Assembly (NCBI GenBank): GCA_009733775.1
Contig: WOGZ01000235.1
Span: 1 to 52,839, forward strand
Direction: 5' to 3'
DNA from: Alectoria sarmentosa
Lineage: Eukaryota; Ascomycota; Lecanoromycetes; Lecanorales; Parmeliaceae
DNA: 52,839 nucleotides
Positions 22,608 through 36,600 of this stretch are shown in pieces (the first letter of the stretch is position 1; each line of letters opens with the position of its first letter). A program made the position numbers and the translations under genes. The notes under the pieces are model-generated. The model made no database searches. It saw only the letters and a program-made list of their open reading frames with translations, and was not told the origin of the DNA.

Positions 22608-24321
22608 TTTCGATAAACATAATCGTATTGATTTTAATTCAATGTTACAATTCAATCAAATTTAAAAAGTTTTACATTTAACGTTTTCATTTGATGTGAT
22701 TAATAATTTTCATAAACATTTCAATTTTTTCAAGTTGACTTAAAAAGATCGAAAATTTAATTTTAAAATGTTCGAATATGATGTTTAAAGAAAATTAATT
22801 TAAGTTTTGAAATTTAAAAGCTCGCGGAATTTAAGTTTAAAAGCTCGCGAAATTTAAATTTAAATTTAAATTTAAATTTACGCTTATATTTATGTTCGAA
22901 AAAATGATTTATAATAAAATAAGATTTAAAAATAATGAGATCTGCGTAATAAAGCTTTTAAAAATAATTAAAATAAACGACGTCGAAGAAATAAAGCGCG
23001 CTTTGAAATCGAAAAACTTTTCATTAATGATAAATTTTAATAATAATTCGAAAATTAATTATTTTGAAATAAAGATGAAATTAGCGTAAAAGTTTAAAAT
23101 AAAATCATTATCGTTATCGTTATCGTTATCATTATTCAAAAAATGTTTAAAAGTTTATAAAATTTCGAGAATATAAGAGAAGTTTCTTTGAACTTTAAGA
23201 TTAATTTAATATAATTTAAATTTTTGTTTGTGAAAAGTTTCAACGTCGCAATCGAAAAAATATTTAATAATGTTTAAAAAGACGATAAATTTGATGAATC
23301 TTATAAAAAATATAAAAATATAAGAATATTGATTTAAAGAAATATAGTTTGATTTTATAAATTATAACGAATTCGTAAAAAGTTCGTTATTCGAATTATA
23401 TTAATCGTTTTAATAATTAAAAGATTTTTTTAAGAGAAGAACGATAAAGCTTTAAAATCGAAAATGAAATTAATAATCTCATTTCGCTCGCTTAAAACGC
23501 TCGAATATAATATCATTATTATTAAATCGTTTTATAATAAAGATTTCTTCTTTTTTGATTTTCGAAATAAAAGATTTTTTTTTTTACGTTTTAATATGCT
23601 AAATACGCGAGATAAAGAATGATTTTTTTTTAATTAATTATTAACCTTTATTTTTATTTTTAACTTTTTGATTTTCATTGCGAATATTTCGCAATTGAAT
23701 TATCAAATATAATTATCATTATCAAATTTTGAATAAAACGATTTATAAAATAAAAACATGTTATTTATTATTTTAACGTGTCTCACGCAGGGAAATTAAT
23801 AATGTTTTAAAAACTTAACGATCACGTAATCACGATCGCAAAACAATATCGACATATCACGATTAATTACGATATATCTCGAATCGCTTTAATCGTTTTA
23901 TTTTGTCTCGAACGAAAATGGGAGCGATGCGAATTATTAATGAAAACGACGCGAATATTAATAACGTTTCAACGCTCGAAAAAGCGATGTTGATTTTTAA
24001 AAGCGCTCGTAATTCCTGAAAAGACGTTATTAATTATCAAAAAAAGCGCTTTAAATGTCGTCAATTCTCAACATTATTCTTTTTATTTTATTTTTTGCGC
24101 TCTCGTTGCGAGCGAGTCACAATCATTTCGATTCAATAATCATTTTACTCGTAATAAACATTATTCATATCAAAAAGGTTACGATGCATAAATGTAACGA
24201 TTTTTATAATTGATATTTTCATTGCGATGAGCATAGAAATGTTTAAAAATAATCTTAATCATAATGAATAATAAATAAATTATGTTATAACAATACCGAT
24301 GCAAAGCCCGGGCTCATAACC
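22608..24321 (-). mobile_element. Element E, 5' segment (leader and Gag region)
   Basis: Minus-strand 5' part of E. It contains a TTTAAA-rich simple repeat at about 22806-22880 (with AAAGCTCGCGGAATTTAAG twice) and a short TATCGT repeat near 23100-23135. A 65-codon open stretch on + (22892-23089) is antisense to the element and not called a gene. Coding motifs are not recognisable. Confidence 0.6.
24307..24321 (-). other. Primer-binding site of E (anticodon arm of initiator tRNA-Met)
   Basis: The plus strand reads CCCGGGCTCATAACC immediately next to the 5' LTR. GGGCTCATAACC is the anticodon stem-loop of eukaryotic initiator tRNA-Met (anticodon CAT). In the element's own sense the site is GGTTATGAGCCC. 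This is the half-tRNA priming arrangement known for Drosophila copia and yeast Ty5, and supports the Ty1/Copia assignment. It is un-mutated here. Confidence 0.85.
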
Positions 24322-24458
24322 TGTCAAAATATGAAGTAAAATATTTAATTGTATATTGTTTTAAGAGCATTATGAAAGAAAGAGCGACCTATATACGGGC
24401 GCATTAATGTGCGCACGTGACCGCCAAGGCTTGGCGTCACGTGACCCGAATTTCAACA
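24322..24458 (-). repeat. 5' LTR of element E
   Basis: 137 bp, TGTCAAAATATG...ATTTCAACA, followed by TSD GTTTA. Contains an imperfect 30-bp palindrome at 24414-24443 with a CACGTG hexamer at each end (CACGTGACCGCCAAG against CTTGGCGTCACGTG). Confidence 0.93.
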
Positions 24459-26289
24459 GTTTACACGTTTATAATTGCATTTAATATAATTTTAATCGAA
24501 TTCAATTTTTATCATTAAATTCAAAATCAAATCCTTCGTATCATTAACATCATTTCATTATAATATTATCATTTAAATTTATTATTAATTTTCGTATAAA
24601 CATTTCTCGTTATTGTTGCAAAATTTTGAAATATAATGATAATAATTAATTGATATTAATAAAAATTTAAACGACTTTGACGAGAATTAATAAAACATTT
24701 TTTTTATTTTTTTTACATTATCGTCGTGCGATAGCGATTTTAAAGTCAATGAAAAGTCATTTCACGTTTTAAACGATATCGAAATCTTTGATTTACGCGT
24801 TAAAAATAAACGATTTCGTTCATCAACTTTTTTTAAAACGTTCGAATCGTTTTTTAAATCGTTATCAAATTCGTTTATTTCGATATTTTTTCAAAATAAT
24901 AATTCTCAAATCGATATTTTCGATTCGATTTCAATCGTAATAAAAGTCTCGTCTTCGTTATTCTCATTATTATTATCAATTTTTTACATTTTTTCATTCA
25001 TTTTTTTCGATATCGATGATTAAATTCAACGTTCAAAATGTTATTAAAAATGTCTTTATGAATAATAAAGATAGTTTCTTTTTAATCTTCATTATTATTT
25101 TGAAATTCATTATTAAATACATTAAATGAAACGAAGATATTAACGATTAATTAATGTTGAACAATTTTTTATTTCTTATTAACATTATTCAATTTAAAGT
25201 CTGCGTGATTATTCGTTAACGTTTTAATTACATTAATTATTAATTCATCAAAAAACATAACGAAAATTCTCAAATTATGTTGAATATCATCGATGTTTAT
25301 TATAAATTTACGAATTTTGGATTTTATATTGAATTTGTGCGTTAATTGCATAATATTAACATTAATTTCAAAAAAAACGTTCATTAATACGAAAAGGATT
25401 TTCGTAAAATCAACGTCGAAATCGTTAATTTAAACGATTCATTATCATTATCAAAGTTTTATTACATTTAATTTTTTTTCATAAAATTCGACGAAGTTTA
25501 CGATGTTTTTATAATAATTTATATTTAAATTTATATGCTTTATAATTCGAATATAATTAAATTCGATTTGATTATTTACGACATAATGAACGAAAAACGT
25601 CATATATTCATAATTAAAAAAAATGATATCGTTATACTCATTTATCATAATAATAAAAATAAACAATTCGTTAAAAACGATTTCGACGACTTTAATTTCA
25701 TCAATCGCGAAATTTATATTTTTTATAAAATCGTTAATCGTAAATTCAAACATTTTTTTATTAAATGTTGAATTAAATTCTTTTATTTAAAATTTGAAAA
25801 ATTTATAAATGAATAAAAAAAAAAGAAAAAGGCGTAAATCGATGTTATTTATGTGAATATTAATATTTTAAATGTTAAGCGCAAACGCATTAAAGAAGCG
25901 TTATTTAACGTCTTCGCTTTAAAAAAAATGATTATTTCAACGTTAATATGACGTATCTTTTAAAAAAAAACGATTATTTTTATATTCATATGACATTTTT
26001 AAACGAATTAAATGATCAAAATCATTCGAATTTCATTTTAAATGATTTTAATATTTTAAATGTAATTAATCAAACAAATTAAAATGAGAATCTTATTAAT
26101 TTAATAACGAATTCGAATTTAAATAAAAATTTATTATTCGTTAAATTTATGAATCTCGATATTCGAATTATAATAAATTTTAATTACATTTATTATTTCT
26201 TTATCGATCGTTCGATATTCATTATTTATATCAAAATTTAATTTCGATTTATTAAAAACATTGAAAACGTTAAAGTTCAATTTTTCATT

Positions 26290-26515
26290 TATGATATTAT
26301 TAATCTTGATTGCAATGTTAATGATAAACGCGTTATTTTAACGATTTTTAATATCTTATACATATTCGATATGAGCGTCAATTTTTTATCGATTAAAAAG
26401 CTTTTAAATGTCGACATTAAAATCGTTTTTTATGAAAAAAATTATATCTTAATTCAAAATAATATCACGTTAATCGATACGCGAAATCGCGATTTTTTTT
26501 TTTAAATCTTTAAAA
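26290..26515 (+). pseudogene. Copia pre-integrase region of element D
   Basis: One plus frame stays open for about 75 codons and ends '...VNFLSIKKLLNVDIKIVFYE' then 'TRNRDFFF'. The pattern N-L-L-S-(V/I)-x-K-L-L followed by a basic, hydrophobic tail is the usual lead-in to the GAG-pre-integrase domain of Copia polyproteins. The protease lies upstream and the HHCC integrase domain would follow, where the frame is lost. Confidence 0.6.
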
Positions 26516-28399
26516 AAACAATAATGTTTTGATCGCTTATAATGTTTTTTCGAATTCGATTCATTAATTTTAATATATTCGCATAAATCATTTGAATTAA
26601 TAAAATCTTAATAAGTTTTTTAATATCGTTATAAATGTGAATTTCTTTAAAAACATTATCGAAAAATACATTTATAAATGTTATATAATAAATCGTTAAA
26701 AGGTTATTTTTCATAATAATCTTATAACTCTCGATATTTTATTAAACGAATTTATTTATAACGATTTTATTAAATGTTTAATTTTTATTAATTTCAACGA
26801 TTATAAATATTTTATAACGTTTAAAATCGATTTTATTTATTATTTTAAAATTTATTATATTCGTTATAAAAACGAAACCTTCGTTATATTTTTACATTTT
26901 AAAATTTATTTAAAATCTCACGATTATCGAATTAATCGTATTCGTTTCGATAATAAAAACGAATATATTAATAAGATCTTTTTTGAATGCCTCGCTCAAA
27001 CGAATATCAAATAAAAATTCATTATCGCAAATAATCTCGAAATGAATAAAATCGTTAAACGATTTAATTAAATTTTGATAAATAAGATTTATTCAATTTT
27101 ATTAAATTTCAATTTTAATAAATTTTTTTGATTTAAAATAATGATTATAATCAATTATTTGACGATGCGTTTTTTTAACATTAAAATCATTATTACATTT
27201 TTCGAAATCTTTTATTATCGCAAATTTATTCTTTTTCATTTATGTATCATTAATTTCATCGTTTACGTTTTAAAATATATTTAAAAAAAGTTTATAAATA
27301 AAAGCGAAAAGTGTATTCTTTTAAATTATAAAAATCAATTCATTTTTCGTTTTTATAAGTTAATTAAAAAAAAGATTATTCGCGTTAATAATGTGCATTT
27401 CATCGAAAAATGTTTACATTTTATAAATTTCGAAAAAGAAATTAAAATTTGTGAATTTTAAACAAACGTTAACGTTTTTTCGTATCAACATTTGTTATAA
27501 AAAAGACATTAAATAAATAACATATTATTATATTATCAAACATTAAATTTATGATTTCGATTAAATTATCAAATTAATTATCATCAACGAATATTTCATC
27601 ATTAATTATTAATCATTATTGTATCAATCGTTAAATCTATTATCGCTTTCCCTTCGTCGATATTTTCGAAATTTATTAAAATGAGAATTATGCGAAAACA
27701 CTTCGAATATGAGATTATTTAAAAAATATTTGATGATCATAAAAATTTCATTATTTCGGATTTTCGTGATTTATCGCTTGACTTTTTGACGAGATTTTTC
27801 GTTTTTTTTGTTTTTTTTATGAATTATATTAATAAATCTAACATTTTCGAATTTATAATTTATAAATAAACGATTTTTAACAATTTGATTCGTATAAATT
27901 AAAAAATTGATATGTGAAATGAATATAAGTTTTTCATAAATAATAACATTTAATTTTTTATTTAAACGTTTTCAAGGGCTCATATTTTTTGAGATCGTTG
28001 AATTTATATTATAAAACGAGATTTCGAAAAAAAAGTTATTTATTATAAAACACGTTAAATTGTTCGAAGATTCGAATAATAAAAAAATTATAATTATTAT
28101 GATATTTTCGCGTTAATAATAAAATTTATGAATTATAAAACGATTTTTGTGTTTGCGACGATTATAAATTGAAACGTAAAACAAATGAACGTTAAAATCA
28201 TTTTTTTTATAATAATGTTCAAAAAAACATTTATGTGCAATAATTTAACGATTTTAATAAAAACAATATCAAAATTTATAAATCAAATAAAATCTTTTAT
28301 GATTTAAAACAATTTTTTAAAATTTAATATCAACATTTCTCGATTTATATAAAAAAATTCGATTTTAATTTTATCGAATTAAACGATAATATATTTATA

Positions 28400-28640
28400 A
28401 ATCTCAAAAAAAAAATCATTATGACGCTTTATATTGATAATGTTTTGATCATAAATCGTAATAAAGTTATTATCAAACGAATCAAAGATGTTTTAAACGT
28501 CATATTTCATATGTTAAATTTAAGATTATACGTCTTTTATTTGAATATGATCGTTAAAAGAAATCGTTATAATAACATTATTCGTTTAAAATAAAAAGCG
28601 TATATTATACGTTTTCTTAATAATTTTAAATATTAAAATC
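28400..28640 (+). pseudogene. Copia reverse-transcriptase catalytic region of element D
   Basis: The plus frame reads 'MTLYIDNVLIINRNKVIIKR', then 'FHMLNLRLYVFYLNMIVKR', then an I-I-R-L stretch, a stop and 'KAYIIRFLNNF'. This is the Copia RT sequence around Y-V-D-D-L, the L-G-x-x-x-x-Y-L-G block and the Q-x-x-Y-I-x-x-(I/F)-L-x-x-F block. The second catalytic Asp is Asn, the Gly residues are Arg or Asn, and the Gln is a stop, all single transitions. Confidence 0.8.
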
Positions 28641-30167
28641 TCATTTTTATTAATATATCATTCAAAATCAATCGCAGATTAACGTTCATCGAAAAGAATT
28701 ATGTAATTTTCAAAAAGTTTTATGAAAAATATTAATTCGTTATGAGTTTTTTCATATACGTTATGTTGAAGATTCATTTCGATATCGTTTATATTATCTT
28801 TTTAATTAATCGATATTTAATTAATTTTATTTCAACGCATTAAAATGCGATTATTCGAATTTTTCGATATTTCAAAAACACGATGCATTACGAACTCGTA
28901 TATAAAGATTTTTTAAAAAATTTATTCGATTATATTAATTTTAATTGAATTAAAAATTTAATTCGAAAATTCATTTTCGATTATATATTTAATTTAAATA
29001 ATGACGTTATTAATTGATTAAGCAAACGTTAAATCATTATAACATTATTTATTTATAAAATAAAATATATCGATTAAACGCAAATTATTAAAAAAGTTAT
29101 TTGATTAAAAAACCTTTTTAATTAATTTTTATGATTTAATGATTCGAATTTTAAAATCATCGTGATCTTTAAAAATAATCAAAACGTAATCATTTTTATA
29201 AAAAACGCTTAATTTCATGCTCGCATTAAACACATTAATATTATTTATCATTTTATACGCGAAAAAATTAATAATGATATTATAAATGTTTAATATGTTT
29301 TTATTAATAAATAAATAATTGATGATTTTATCAAGATTTTATGTTTCGATAAATTTATTGTTTTTCGCGATGCTCTTAAAATAAAAACAATTTCACATTA
29401 TTTATTTAAAATTATTTGAATTATTGTTTTAAAAAAATAATCATTATTCGTGAAATCTATTTAATATTATTATTCAATAACTTTAAAAAAGCGATTTCAT
29501 TGATTTTCACATTTTAAATAATCGATTAAATGATTAATTGAAATCGAAATTACTCGCAAAATCTCAATATCAATTTTAACATATCAAAATTTTATTATAT
29601 CATCATCATATTAAGAGTTGATTTATCGTTATTATAATTATATTCACAAATTTTGCGAACTTCTTTTAGAAACATTTATATTTATATTTTATTTAAATTT
29701 GAGATCTGCGACGTCATTTAAAAGATTATTATCGTCGTTTTTTCGTCAATCGTCTTAAATATTCTCATCAAGGTTATCATATTTATGTTTTTTGAAATCA
29801 TCATATTTATGCCCTTAAGGTCATCGTACTTATGCTCTTAAATATTATTATCGTTATCATTATTATAAATATCATCATTATACATCGTTCGCATACACGT
29901 TATTAATCATTTTATCAAACATTATTATCTTAAAACGATTTTTACGATTTTTATAATCGATCGCATGCATATATGTATATATATATACAATTCGAAATAT
30001 TTCGTTTAATCGAAAAATAAATTCTCATATATATTTATCGATTATATGTCGATCGATTTTTGGTGTGCATCAAGTGAATTGAAAATAAATTTATCAAAAA
30101 ACGGTTTTTCGTCAAAAAGTGGAATTTTTTTTATGTGATATCGTGACGGATATGTTCAAAAGAACAT

Positions 30168-30420
30168 AATCGTTTTCAGATTTTCGATTTTCATTCTTTT
30201 TATCCGGCTTTGAACATCGCGAATTTCGAATCTCGTTTTAAAATTCGAATGTTTATAAGGAGGGGGGGAAGGTGATGCATAAAAAATAAAGATGATTTAT
30301 GAAATAAAAATGATTCATGAAAGAGAAATGATTATTCTTTTTCGAATTTTCATTGTTTTTATCCGATTTTGAACATCGCGAGTTTCGAATCTTATATTTG
30401 AAATTCGGGTTTTTATGAGA
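30168..30420. repeat. 159-bp direct duplication in D 3' region
   Basis: TTTTCATTNTTTTTATCCGNTTTTGAACATCGCG-like sequence occurs twice with GAACATCGCG at 30212 and 30371 (period 159). Element E has it once (about 9860-9965, complement). Between the copies is a G-rich tract at about 30259-30274 (AGGAGGGGGGGAAGG) unusual for this window. Confidence 0.8.
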
Positions 30421-32924
30421 CGTATAGAGAATAAGTTGATTTATAAGTTGTTTATTTTATTGAAATTATGTAAGTTCTTAGAACGGAGATACCCTTTTAG
30501 CGAAATCTATAAGAAATCGAATTTATAAATCGCTCCGCCTTGTTATTTTTCGGAATAATCATACATTAAATTTTATTTTTGAAAAGATAAAATCTAATCA
30601 ACTCATCAAATAATAAAAACCGTCTCATTTATTTAAAAAAACCTCAAATCATCAAATTTATTTAAATGTTAAAGCACACTCAATCACCTCATTCGTATTA
30701 TTAATTTCGTTTAAATCGCCCTAAATCATTTCGTTAAAACTTTTCACGTCGTCGAATTTTATAACGTATTTCACATCGTTATCGTAAATATCATCTTTAT
30801 AATCGATAAGATATACGAAACCTTTTCGAACCTTCAATAATTAAAAGAACTTTTTTTACAACTTTTTAAAAATCTCGAAATTATAATTTTTATTTCGATA
30901 TTTTTCGTAAATGCAAAAAATACGATTCGTAAAAATATATTTCCGAATTAACATTTTATAATAATTTCGAATAATTATTGAATTTTAATATTTAATCGAC
31001 TCTTCGAAATTATGAAAAAGATAACATTTTTATAAAATTTATATAACCGTTTAATAAAGAATATTTCATCGTTATTTAAAAATATTTTTTAAATTCGAAT
31101 TAAAAATCATAAAAACGATTATTTCATTAATTATTCGAATCTTGAATATGAACAATTTGAAAAAAAAGAATCAAATCGATTTAAATTTCTTTTAAACAAT
31201 TTTTGAAATAATGCATTTTATTCAAATATGCGAAGAAAATTGATTCACGTTATATATAAAATATCGTTATTGTAAATACGAAATTCAAATTAAATTCGAT
31301 TTTATGCGTATTTTTTTATATAAAAATCTTTATAATAGGTTTTTAATCTTCGAAATCTTAAATTTATTTCGAACCGCCGCTCACATTTTTTTTTTTAATA
31401 AATAATTTATCAAATTTATTTCGAAATGCGAATATTGATTTTTAAACTCTTTTATTAAAATTAATGTTTCGAAACTTATCATCAAATAAATAATAATAAA
31501 TTTGACGAAAATTAATGTTCTCAAAAAAGATCGATCGATTCGCATTTTTTATAAAATATTTTTTTCTTTTACTTTAATTGAAATGTTAAAAGTGTTTTTG
31601 TTTTAAGAACATAAAGTGTCATATTTTAAGAATATAACTTAAAATTAATCGTTATATCGCATTTTATATCATAAACATTATAAGAAAATCGATGAAATCA
31701 AAAAAAATTATAAGTTATTAACGTATTGAATTTTAAATATTATTAAACACCCGAGCGTCGCGCTTTCACAAATTTATTCATATTATTAAATTGAACTTTT
31801 TGATATCATCAAAACCTAAATTCTTTTTTAAATATATGTGATATCATATGAAAATGATTAATAATTTCGTTATTGTTAACGAAAAACGAAAATGTATCAT
31901 CTTCACTTTATTTCATATTTTTTTTTAATTTTGTCATAATAATTATAAAGGTTTTAAAATATGATTAATTTGATATGCAAAATATAATAATTATGAATTA
32001 ATTATTGCTATAACGTGTATCGAATTTACATTCGCATTTTTAAATTTAACGCACATTATGAGAACATTTTTAACGAATTGAATTTATATAACATTAAGAT
32101 CATTAATAATTTTATTAATCGTGATTATTATGTTAACGTTTATAATAAAGTGCAAATCAATATCTTTAATCTCACTTTTATTCACAAAATAACAAAAATA
32201 TAAATTTCGAATTATATCTCGAATTTTATTATCTCATATCAATTTATAATATTTCTTATTCAATTTATTTTTAATTTTAATCGATATTTTTAAAAAGCGA
32301 AGGGCGTATTTAAAGAGAAATATTATGAAGATGTTAATAATTATGATCTTATTCTTCATTGATAAATGATATCGCGTTTATATTTTTATCGATGTTTTGA
32401 TCTTTATCAATATTTTCGTTTAAAATATATTAAATTAATATTTTATTATAATATTAATAAAAATATTTAAATGTTTATAAAAATTATTCGAAGAAACTTC
32501 TTTAACGTCTTTAAATCGAATTCGAATTATCTTTTTAATATATAAGATATATAATTTTGTTTAATTGATTTTAACGTTTATAATTTTACAATAAATCTCG
32601 AAAATCGTTATTAACGCGTCAACTTCGATTTGCGTTTAAATAATAATCGTTATATTATTCATATATATGATTATTTTCAATTGCACGATATTTATTTTAA
32701 TTCTCGATATAATTGAATTTAAAATTATATAACGCGTAAGATCTTCGATAATGATTATAAAAAGAATATAATTTAATGAATTTTTTTAACGTATATTATA
32801 TCGAACTTATAAAATCTTCTTAAAATAATCATTAACAAACATTTTAATCTTTGCGTTCCGATAAAAAAAACGAATTCAAAATTTTTTTTTTTTTGATATT
32901 TCAAATTTAATTAATATCGCAAAA

Positions 32925-33210
32925 AGAAACTTATAATTAACTTTATTATATATCTTTTTTTAATTTAAAAAAATAATTATTAATCTCGATTTTCATTTCG
33001 CGAGTTTTATGATGATTTTATATTTGATTATTAAATTTTAAATAATTTTAACATTATTATCGATAAATCTTTTAAATAAAAAGATCAATTATTATAAATC
33101 AATAATTTTTTTCAAAGTCGCGGTCAATTTTTACATTAATATATTCGTAAACAATTTATAATTCACGTTCATTATGAATAAAAAGCGATAATTTCGAATA
33201 TTCGTTTGCT
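32925..33210 (-). pseudogene. LINE reverse-transcriptase core, element F
   Basis: On the complement: 'EYSKLSLFIHNERTVNYKLF' (RPISLLN-like block, about 33170-33210), then 'KLTATLKK', 'RFIDNNVKII' (GRFI-x-DN block) and 'KKIYNKVNYKFLFAIL' (the D-x-x-K-A-Y-D-x-V-x-H block, about 32925-32960). This order and spacing is the L1/Tad-type RT. The Asp of the KAYD block is Asn. The FADD-like catalytic box downstream is not clear. Stops interrupt the frame. Confidence 0.7.
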
Positions 33211-33436
33211 TTTTTTTATTTTTAAATAAAAAAATGAAAATGTTATTTATTTAACGTTTTGATAACGTTTTTTTATTTTGAATTTTATTAAAAAATCTTA
33301 TTAACGTTTACACGATTGTTGAAAAATCGTTTTTTTGTTTTTTATATTATATAAATGTTTTATAATATTCGTTAAATAAATCGTTTTTTTCAAATAACGA
33401 TTTCAACGTTATTCGACGAATAACGATTTCAATTTT

Positions 33437-33649
33437 TCATAACGATATCGATTTTTTCAATCTTGATATCGTTTTCGACGATATTCTTTTCGTGATACAA
33501 TTCAATATTTGTTTTTTAATCTTTTCGTCAAAGATTTTGATGTTATAAAGATCTCGATAATAATTCGTCGTTATTTTGAAAATGTTTTTTGAATTCGAAT
33601 ACGTTATATCGTTATCATTTTTTAATATCTCAATGAAATTATAATTCAT
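33437..33649 (-). pseudogene. LINE ORF2 linker before RT, element F
   Basis: 70 codons open on minus. 'FKITTNYYRDLYNIKIFDEK' and the Ile/Ser-rich 'TISRLKKSISL' fit the stretch between endonuclease and RT in L1/Tad LINEs, where (F/Y)YxxLY is followed by a Leu-rich segment and an L-x-x-x-I-x-x-x-E motif. It lies just upstream of the RT core in the element's sense. Confidence 0.65.
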
Positions 33650-36600
33650 TTTTCGTGTTTTAAAAAAGAATTATTTTGTTAATTTCTTATTAAATATAAA
33701 ATGTTTCGTTATTGCATTATATACGTAATTTTTATTGAAAATGTTTATAAAATGTTTCTCTCGCGTTTTAATGATTAATAATTTCATTTTTAATTCGAAA
33801 TTCATTTTATGTAAATTTTTTTTCTTTTGATATATTAATTTTTTACGTCATAAATTGAATTTCAAATTTATCGTTGATTCGTTTATCGCTTTTATTAATG
33901 TGTTTCAAGAATTAAATCATTAATGTTTTATATATGTTTTATTTTTTTAAAAGAATTAATCTCGAAAGCGTTTTCAGGGTTTATAAATAAAACTTTCGCA
34001 TTTGTTTTTTTTATAATATTATAAAAGATAATCATTATTTTCTCGAGTTTTTAATAATCGTAAAAATTAATTTAATTATAATCGTGATCGCTTTATGATC
34101 GATAAAGAGTTCGCTCAATATAATGTTTTATTCTTTAAATTCATTCAATTAATTTTTTTTAATATACATTTTATTAATTTTTGAATATAAAATATCGTTA
34201 ACATAATATATAAAGATTATCAAATTAAGATTCTTAATTTTTTAATCATTTATTAATTTATATGTGTTATTCCCTTTAAACTGTGTTAATAATTTCGAAA
34301 ATTTTTATAATTAAAAAACTCGCGAAAATATTTGTAAGATTTTGTTCATCGTTAATAATGTCAAATTTTAATTTTTTTTTATTACGTTATAAAATGAGAA
34401 AATCGAATTATATCGAAATATCTTATTTTTTTTTTAAAATTAAATTAAACGTTTAATGTTTTAAATTAAATCATAAATAAACGTCACATTAAATGAATAA
34501 TTTCGATATAAAATTTTATATATTAAAATGCGATCATCGTCGTTGATATAAAAAATATAATTCGAATCATTATTAAACGTTTATATTATAATTTTGACAT
34601 TAATTATGATGATAATTTCATTATGATTCGTAATATAAATAATAATGTGTATTTGCGAAAATAAATTTTTATAATATTTCGCGAATTCGATGAGCAGATT
34701 AACTTTTTATAAAAATAAAACGTTCACATTATGATTTTACATCATATTATACATATCTTTAAATCGTGTTAAATTCAAAATAAAACGAATATTTAATAAA
34801 ACGATTTTTATTTTATGTATCATCATAATAATTATAATATAAAGAATTTGTTTTTTAATAAAAAGAATTTAATTTTTTTAAAGAATTTAAGATTCATTAT
34901 AATCTCACAATCGTGAATAATGTAATTTATTTTACAATAAATTTCGTAAATCTCGTTAACATTTATTAATTTGAATCTTATTATAAATAATGCGTTAACA
35001 CTTAATTTCGACTTTTCGATTTTAAATTCAAAATTTTTTAAATCGAAATTTATTTTAAAAATAACAACGATCTTTATTTCGATCATATAAATTTTTTTTT
35101 TATATTTTAATCAAAACTTTTTCTTTTTAAGTTTTTTTAGGTTTTCAATTTGTATCGTCAAAATATAATAATTTATAATCTTAAAAAAGCTTTTTGAGAT
35201 GATAAAAATTTACGAATTATCAATATAATATATTATGATCTTAATTTCATATTATTTCTCATTTTTTTTGATAAAGATTGATATATTTTTAATTGCATTT
35301 TTGATCTTTTTAAAACGATAATGTATTATTCAATCTTTATTATTATATTTCTCTGCGAACTCAACGTTTTTGAAATTCATAATATTTTTAAATGTTTTTA
35401 AAATTTATTTCAATATAAGTTTTTTACCCTTCTCTCGTAACGCGATTAACATTTTTAAATAAAATTATTTATCGTCGACAAGTTTCGATATCATTAAAAG
35501 AATTATCGTTATCGTTTTCTTTTTGATTTTTGATTTCTTTTTTTCATTTCTTTTTATAAAAATTATTTTCTCGATGAAAGGGAAGAGGATAATCAAATTA
35601 TTATTCAATTTCGATTTTAATTTGAAACGATTAAGAATTCGTATTCTCTCGAAATTTTCATTCTTTATTAACAATAAATCTCGAATGAAATTCATCTTTT
35701 CAATTCATTATTTTCTTTTTTTCGTCGTTTTTTTCGAAAATTTTAACGTGATAACACATATCTTTTTTATCGAGTCGATGAGTAATAAAGACGGAATGTT
35801 AAAAACATTCGAAACACGCGAATGAGTAATTTGCTCATTCGAAATGTTGATTTTCGTAATATCAAATAAAATCTCGAATATCGAAAATGAACAATTTTAA
35901 ATTCAATGATAATCGTTCATTTCTCTCTTTTTTCGACATTTAAAATAAAATTATGAAAGATTATCATTTTTTTTATAAACGTTTTATTCAATTCATTTCC
36001 TCTCTTTTTGTTTCGTCGTTTTAACGACTTTTTTAATCATCTTTATCGTTATTTTTTCCTCTTTTCTTTATTTTATATTTTTCAAATTAATCGATCATCC
36101 CCTCGATTTAATTAAATTAGAAAAATTTATATATTTCGATTTTTTTAATAACGATTTTAACGACTTTAATTGATTCTTAAAAGCATTTTCGATAATAATA
36201 TTCATTTTCAAATTCGAAAAAACTTTATCATTTGCATTTGTGTTATTTTCAAATTTATTCGAAAACAAATCTTATTTTAATGTATTTTCATTTTTCTTAT
36301 TCGATTTTGATTGATTTTTGATAAATCGTTTATTAACAATATTAAATTAAGCGATAAAGAACTTTCGCATCTCATTTTTAAAAGATTCAAACATAATTAT
36401 TCGTAAAATAACGTCAACGATTGATAATATAAATATTATATTTTATTATGAAATGATTTAGGTTTTATAAAATATATTTTTTATCGAGATTTTTGATTTT
36501 AAATTTCAATCGTTTCCTCTTTTGATTATCTCGTTTTAATAAAAAAACTTTGATTTTCTTAAAATGTGCGTGTTTAAAAAACGAAAAAACGATATAAATC

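Larger units (their letters stand above)
9518..24458 (-). mobile_element. Element E: Ty1/Copia retrotransposon inserted in D
   Basis: LTRs of 137 bp (9518-9654 and 24322-24458) are flanked by GTTTA at 9513-9517 and 24459-24463. It is minus-strand: the primer-binding site lies just left of the right LTR, and a Copia RT motif lies on minus near 11690-11765. Element B interrupts it; without B, E is about 7.6 kb. LTR ends and primer-binding site are shared with D, while LTR length and internal palindromes differ, so the two are sub-families of one Copia lineage. All reading frames are broken. Confidence 0.9.
24464..30435 (+). mobile_element. Element D, central segment (Gag, integrase, RT, RNase H)
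   Basis: Plus-strand Copia body between the insertions of E and F. Recognisable parts are the pre-integrase region (26290-26515) and RT (28400-28640). About 24464-26000 should hold Gag and protease; the open stretches at 25535-25771 (+), 25451-25753 (-) and 25169-25384 (-) have no recognisable motif. 29640-30435 is the 3' untranslated region. Confidence 0.75.
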
